Below, one piece after another: positions 59,798-64,000 of a DNA stretch of 64,000 nt. Below the pieces are notes generated by a model. That model ran no database searches. It was not told the origin of the DNA and saw nothing but the letters and a program-made list of their open reading frames with translations. The stretch's first letter is position 1. Every line of letters begins with the position of its first letter. A program made the translations under genes and the position numbers. The DNA is from Bradyrhizobium elkanii USDA 76 (GTDB lineage Bacteria > Pseudomonadota > Alphaproteobacteria > Rhizobiales > Xanthobacteraceae): positions 338,732 through 402,731 of the forward strand of contig NZ_CP066357.1 of NCBI RefSeq assembly GCF_023278185.1, given 5' to 3'.

Positions 59798-60073
59798 GCG
59801 CAACTGGAAGTACGGATCGTGGACCCAGCGCTCGCACACCCCCTCATCGGACAGGCCGTAGATGTGCTTGAGCAGCAGCAATCCGATCATGAATCGGGTC
59901 GCGATACCCGGCCTACCGTTGTCGCTGTAGAGCGGCGCGATCTCGCCGTCGATCCAGTCCCAATCGACCCTGCCGGCGAGCAGAACCAGCTCGTGTCGCA
60001 TGTTGATGATCTGGTCCAGCCGGGACCGGAACAGATCGTTCGAGCCTGTCGTCCTGTGCTTCTTTGGTCGCAT
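59798..60073 (-). pseudogene. IS5-family transposase, N-terminal part
   Basis: MRPKKHRTTGSNDLFRSRLD then QIINMRHELVLLAGRVDWDW and FMIGLLLLKHIYGLSDEGVC then ERWVHDPYFQ is the start of an IS5-type transposase. It breaks at LRVSGDRERG, where the IS21 end begins. The catalytic part is missing. Confidence 0.8.
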
Positions 60074-60485
60074 CGGTGCCTCCGATGCAGCACAGAATCA
60101 CGGTTCGCAGCGGCAGGGAAATCCAAAATCGAAATTGCAGGGTTTTGGGCTGTGAAGCCTCAATCCCCTGCAATCTCAAATGCCGCACAAGCGGAAAACA
60201 GACTCCCAATCAAGTGCTTGGAGGCTTGTTCACGGACAACTATTCAATCACGCGATCGATGCTTTTTGCGCTGCCGGTCGTGCTTGAATCGGCGAAACCG
60301 AACCTAAAGGCGATCGAGGGCTCAAAGGATCTCGCCGACTCGCCGCAGAATGTAGCCCGATGATCGCCCGCCCCGTGTGGCCTGCGATTGGCTATTTGCG
60401 CATACACCGTATTTTATCGGGGTTTCACTAGGCGTGGAAAACTCTAGGTTGGGTTCGCCGGGGCTGGCGTTTCATTACGAGTAAG
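60074..60485. other. Gap without recognisable genes
   Basis: No open frame here carries a known motif or start signal on either strand. It leads into the terminator and intron fragment at 60498-60690. Confidence 0.4.
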
Positions 60486-60497
60486 ATTGCAACCGGC

Positions 60498-60519
60498 AAG
60501 GGGCCCCGCGGCCCCTTTT
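60498..60519 (+). terminator. Rho-independent terminator preceding an intron fragment
   Basis: AAGGGGCC (60498-60505), 4-nt loop, GGCCCCTT (60510-60517), then TT: an 8-bp stem with a T4 tract. The group II intron 5' end starts 3 nt after it. The gene it once served is not identifiable. Confidence 0.7.
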
Positions 60520-60521
60520 CT

Positions 60522-60690
60522 GTGTGCCGAGTATGAACGACAGCTTGGAGGTGGAAGTCCTCTACCCAGCCTGATGGTGGCGAAGGGTTAGCGAAGCGCA
60601 AGGGCGTCGTCGCAAGACGGGGTCTGAAGAAAGCGTGGAGCAATCCGCGACCGATGGACAAGAACCGGATAACGCCCCGTGGGTCGGTCA
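60522..60690 (+). ncRNA. Group II intron 5' fragment (domain I)
   Basis: GTGTGCCGAG is the GUGYG start. The following AGCTTGGAGGTGGAAGTCCT, CTGATGGTGGCGAAGGGTTA and GCAAGGGCGTCGTCGCAAGA resemble domain I of bacterial group II introns. It ends at about 60690 where IS21 sequence starts; no reverse transcriptase or domain V remains. The site directly after a terminator stem is typical of class C introns. Confidence 0.65.
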
Positions 60691-60782
60691 AAATCCCCCG
60701 GGTATGGGTCACTTGAAACTCCCCCACCTGATGATCGCCGTCAGCGCCGCTGAACAGCAGTAGCCGGTCAGGCAGGACGTTT

Positions 60783-61467
60783 ATGTTCGACCCCTTTAGC
60801 CAGCAAGGGGCCGGGGAGTTGAACGTCTTGAAGCGACATCTGCAAAGCACCGTACTTACATTACTTGATCGCAACACCAGCCAGCGCGAGATTCACCGGC
60901 TGACGGGTGTCGATCGCAAGACGATCCGGCGTTATCAGGCGCTGCGGGCTGGTGCGGAGGCAAATTCCCCCGGGGAAGTGACCACCGGCTCGGTGAGCGC
61001 GGACGGCCAAATTCCTCCACCCCGACCACCGTTTTGGACATCGGAAGCGACGGTTACCAGCAGCCTGGCCCGTTCGGCTTGCGAAGCGCATCGGACGTGG
61101 ATCGAAGAACAGGTCCGGCTGAAGCGGAACGCGCAGGCGATTTACCAGGACCTGGTTGATCAATTTGGCTTTCCGTCCAGCTACCAGAGTGTCAAGCGGT
61201 TTGTGCGCCGGTTGCGGCACGCTGATCCTGAGCAGTTTGATCGTCTTGAGTTCCTCCCCGGCGAGGAAGCTCAGGTCGACTATGGCGAGGGCGCGCCGAC
61301 GGTTGATCCGAAGAACGGGCGGTACCGTCGTCCCCGCCTGTTCGTGATGACGCTACGCTACTCGCGGCGCAGCTTCCGGCGGGTAGTCTGGAAGTCCAGC
61401 CAACAAGTCTGGGCGCAGCTCCACGAAGAGGCGTTCCGGTATTTTGGCGGGTCCCCATGCGCGTTTC
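60783..61467 (+). pseudogene. IS21 istA (second type), N-terminal part
   Basis: LTLLDRNTSQREIHRLTGVD then RKTIRRYQAL is the helix-turn-helix, followed by RLEFLPGEEAQVDYGEGAPT, the first Asp region of the rve core, and LHEEAFRYFGGSP, where it is cut by the end of another IS21 at 61468. The element's left end is near 60700 (GGGTCACTTGAAACTCCCCC). Unlike the copies at 58660 and 61631, it is a different IS21 type. Confidence 0.85.
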
Positions 61468-61471
61468 GGGG

Positions 61472-61550
61472 GATCGTGAGCGCGGATTTCAGGGGATCGT
61501 GAGCAGAGATTTCAGACGATCGTGAGCAACGATTTCGCGGGATCGTGAGC
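61472..61550. repeat. Four GATCGTGAGC iterons, exact 23-nt period
   Basis: GATCGTGAGC at 61472, 61495, 61518 and 61541. The intervening sequence is A/T-richer (GATTTC-type). Probable IstA-binding repeats. Confidence 0.88.
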
Positions 61551-61630
61551 AAGGCTTTCGGAGCCTTGCAGCGCTTCGGCCGACAACTCAACCGGCTTAG
61601 GGATGACCTCGTGGTTAACGAGGAAGTCCA

Positions 61631-63159
61631 ATGCCTACCCAGAGATTGTCGATGCGCCGGATCAAGGAAGTCCTTCGGTTAAAACATTTTCAAGGCCTGC
61701 CAGAGCGGGCCATCGCGCGGAGCGTGGGCGTCAGCAACGGCGTTGTGCACAGCTACCTGAGCCGCGCCCGCTCTGCTGGGTTGAGCTGGCCGCTTCCGGA
61801 GGGAATGACCGATGAAGACCTGGAGCTTTTGCTTTTCCCGGCCCACGACCAGCGTCTCAGAGCCCGCAGCGGCCGGTGCCCGACTGGAGCTACATCGATA
61901 AAGAGCTCCGCCGGCGCAACGTAACCCGTCGCCTGCTCTGGGAGGAGTATCGCGCCGTTAATCCCGACGGTTTCGGGTACACGTGGTTCTGCACTACCTA
62001 CGAGGCCTGGAAGGGGCGGGTCCGACCTTCGATGCGGCAGATTCATCTGGGCGGCGAGAAGGTGTTCGTGGATTTCGCCGGCGACACCATCGACATCGTC
62101 GATCCCTGACCGGGGAAGTGCAGCCGATGAAGCTGTTCGTCGCGGCGATGGGCGCTTCGAACTACACCTACGCCGAGGCCTGCCCCAGCGAGAGCTTGGC
62201 CGACTGGATCCGGGCCCACGTCAACTTGTTCACGTTTTTGAGCGGAACGCCGACGTTCGTGGTCTGCGACAACCTCAAAGCCGCCGTCAGCAACCCGACC
62301 GCTACGATCCCGGCTCAATCGCACTTATGCCGAGATGGCGAGCCATTACGGCACGGCCATTCTCGCCGCACGGCCGCGGCGCCCAAAAGACAAGGCGAAG
62401 TCGAGGTCGCGGTGCAAATCGCCCAGCGCTGGATTCTGGCCCGGCGCAATCAGTGCTTCTTTTCCCGGGCCGAGCTCAACGCCGCCATCAAGACACTCGT
62501 CGACGAACTCAATGCTCGTCAAATGCGTGGCTTCGGCTCAAGCCGCGCCGAACTGTTTGCCGAACTCGACAAACCCAAGCTAACCCCGCTGCCAGATCAG
62601 CCTTATGGCTTCGCGCTGGAAGCGCTGCCGCCTCGCTCCCGATTATCATGTCGAGGTCGACGGCCATTGGTACTCCGCGCCGTATCGTCTGATTGGCGAG
62701 CTGGTCGATGCCCGTATCGACGATCGGACGGTCGAGATCTTCCACAAGGGCCAGCGGATCGCCAGCCATGCCCGCGCGCCCAACCGACGCGGACACACCC
62801 ATCGCCGACCACATGCCCAGCGCCCATCGCCGCTACGGCAAATGGACCCCCGCCGCGGTGATCGCCGCCGGCGAGCGGATCGGTCCTTCGACAGCAGCGT
62901 TTTTCCAGGCCGTGATCGACGCCCGGCCCCATCCAGAACAAGGCTTTCGAACCTGCCTTGGCATTCTGGCGCTCGTCAAAAGCTACGGCGCCGAACGCCT
63001 CGACGCAGCCTGCCGGAGGGGCATCCTCATCAAGGCGCGCTCCGTCCCTCGATTAGATCGATCCTCCAGAACGGCCTCGATCGCACGTTCTTCGACGAAT
63101 CTTTCGAGCACCAGCCCCTGCGCCACGGCAACATCCGCGGACGCGACTACTTCCACTGA
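61631..63159 (+). pseudogene. IS21 istA, frameshifted
   Basis: The start MPTQRLSMRRIKEVLRLKHF gives the helix-turn-helix. The rve core is spread over frames: QIHLGGEKVFVDFAGDTIDI (Asp), [13 protein letters not shown] (Asp) and RRPRHKG-type [16 protein letters not shown] (Glu). The end has VDGHWYSAPYRLIGELVDAR, FHKGQRIASHAR and DRTFFDESFEHQPLRHGNIR at 63159. At least four indels are needed. istB starts 18 nt later. Confidence 0.85.
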
Positions 63160-63177
63160 AGCAAGGAGAGACCCGGC

Positions 63178-63899
63178 ATGCTTAACCACCCAACCCACGA
63201 ACGGCTGATCGAGCTTGGCCTGACCGGAATGGCCAAGGCCTTCGAGGAGCAGCGCCGATCGCCCGATCTCGAAGCCCTGCCGTTCGAAGATCGCATCGGC
63301 CTGTTGGTCGACCGCGAAGCCGCCGAACGCGACACCAGGCGGCTCACCACGCGCCTCAAGATCGCCGCACTGCGCCAGACTGCTTGCGTCGAGGACGTCG
63401 ATCTGCGCACCCGCGGGGGCATCGACCGCCGTTTTCGCCAAACTCGTCGAAGGTCGCTGGATCGATCGCCACGAGAATTTGCTCGTCACCGGTGGCAACC
63501 GGCCTGGGCAAAAGTTGGTTAGCCTGCGCGCTCGGCCACAAGGCCTGCCGCGACAACCGATCAGTCCTCTATCATCGCGTTCCAAGGCTGTTCGAGGCGC
63601 TCGCGCTCGCGCGCGGAGACGGACGTTACGCCCGGCTCCTCAAAAGCCTCGGCCGCGCTCAGCTTCTGGGAACGCCGCGATCTGCTCGAAATCCTCGAGG
63701 ACCGCCATGGCCGCGCATCCACCATCGTCACAAGTCAGCTCCCCGTGGACACCTGGCATGGAGCCATTGGGGACCCCACGGTCGCCGACGCCATTCTCGA
63801 TCGCCTCGTCCACAACGCCACCGCCTCCAGCTCACCGGAGAAAGCATGCGAAAACGCAGCGCCAAAACCATCACCCTTGACGGCCAACCAGAACACTGA
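63178..63899 (+). pseudogene. IS21 istB helper ATPase, frameshifted
   Basis: [20 protein letters not shown] then [20 protein letters not shown] and [20 protein letters not shown] open the gene. The Walker A ([19 protein letters not shown]), the region [20 protein letters not shown] and the end [20 protein letters not shown] then [10 protein letters not shown] and ITLDGQPEH are in different frames. The ATPase would help IstA in transposition; this copy is inactive unless the indels are sequencing errors. Confidence 0.85.
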
Positions 63900-64000
63900 C
63901 TCTATCTCCCATCGGCCGTAGCGGGCTGCTCACGATCGCGCGAAATCGATGCTCACGATCCGTGAAATCCGCAGATGCTCCCGGTGCGGGTCTATCGAGG

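Larger units (their letters stand above)
61468..63985 (+). mobile_element. IS21-family element, right inverted copy
   Basis: The element begins at about 61468 with the iteron array and ends at about 63985 with two inverse iterons (GCTCACGATC at 63929 and 63952). It contains istA and istB, both broken by indels. It was inserted in another IS21's istA. Its first 1.1 kb is repeated in inverse at 58660-59800. Confidence 0.8.

Overview
The window reads as a transposon-rich accessory island of a high-GC alphaproteobacterium, most likely a Bradyrhizobium-type symbiosis island. This rests on the mix of IS families (IS66, IS110, IS3, IS21, IS256, IS630, IS701, IS5/IS427, IS30), on group II introns and on the general character of the proteins. 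It is inference: no nod, nif, fix, rRNA or tRNA gene was seen. Well over half the window is insertion sequences, many nested, truncated or frameshifted.

Layout. 1-18.8 kb is an IS graveyard: IS110, IS3, IS30 and IS630 pieces; an IS701-type element whose end is split by a group II intron; an IS427-type IS5; a fossil of a type VI secretion-associated DUF2169 gene; and a young IS66 with perfect 8-bp target duplications inside an older IS66. 19.1-22.3 kb has a VOC-fold protein and a Baeyer-Villiger monooxygenase. 22.4-28.1 kb is mostly remnants. 28.6-34.4 kb is an intact metabolic cluster on the plus strand: a PrnB/DUF1864-like protein, a small unknown, a dihydrodipicolinate synthase-fold aldolase, and a three-part oxidase/dehydrogenase (DAO-type flavoprotein, 2Fe-2S protein, FAD/NAD(P) protein). 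The last four genes overlap by 8 nt at each junction. The arrangement resembles the D-hydroxyproline dehydrogenase and deaminase part of hydroxyproline catabolism.

35.0-51.4 kb is bounded by two almost identical IS66 copies in direct orientation. Between them lies what I consider the most interesting system: a C39-peptidase ABC exporter (37.7-39.9 kb) and its HlyD-type partner (39.9-41.2 kb), plus two very short, easily missed double-glycine leader peptide genes. One is intact (47 codons, 43538-43681, plus strand) and one looks frame-split or decaying (41554-41724, minus strand). The two share a leader motif (ELTxE[ED]AxAxxG), the same ribosome-binding context, the same -24/-12-like promoter (TGGCACG-N4-TTGAA) and a strong downstream hairpin. 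An IS630 and an aldo/keto reductase complete the segment.

51.4-55.5 kb holds a one-module nonribosomal peptide synthetase (formyltransferase, half condensation domain, leucine-type adenylation domain, carrier, thioesterase). Its 3' end is cut by the second IS66 copy and its 5' end abuts an IS256. 55.5-64 kb is again IS material: two degenerate IS256, two IS21 copies forming a large inverted repeat, an IS5-family fragment and a group II intron 5' fragment placed directly after a terminator hairpin.

Functionally, the real cargo is small-molecule and peptide chemistry (peptide export, formyl-leucyl NRPS, amino-acid-type oxidation, Baeyer-Villiger oxidation). The sigma54-like promoters suggest that the exported peptides may be made under nitrogen-fixing or low-oxygen conditions. 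Many frameshifts in the IS genes could be decay, but some could be sequencing error.
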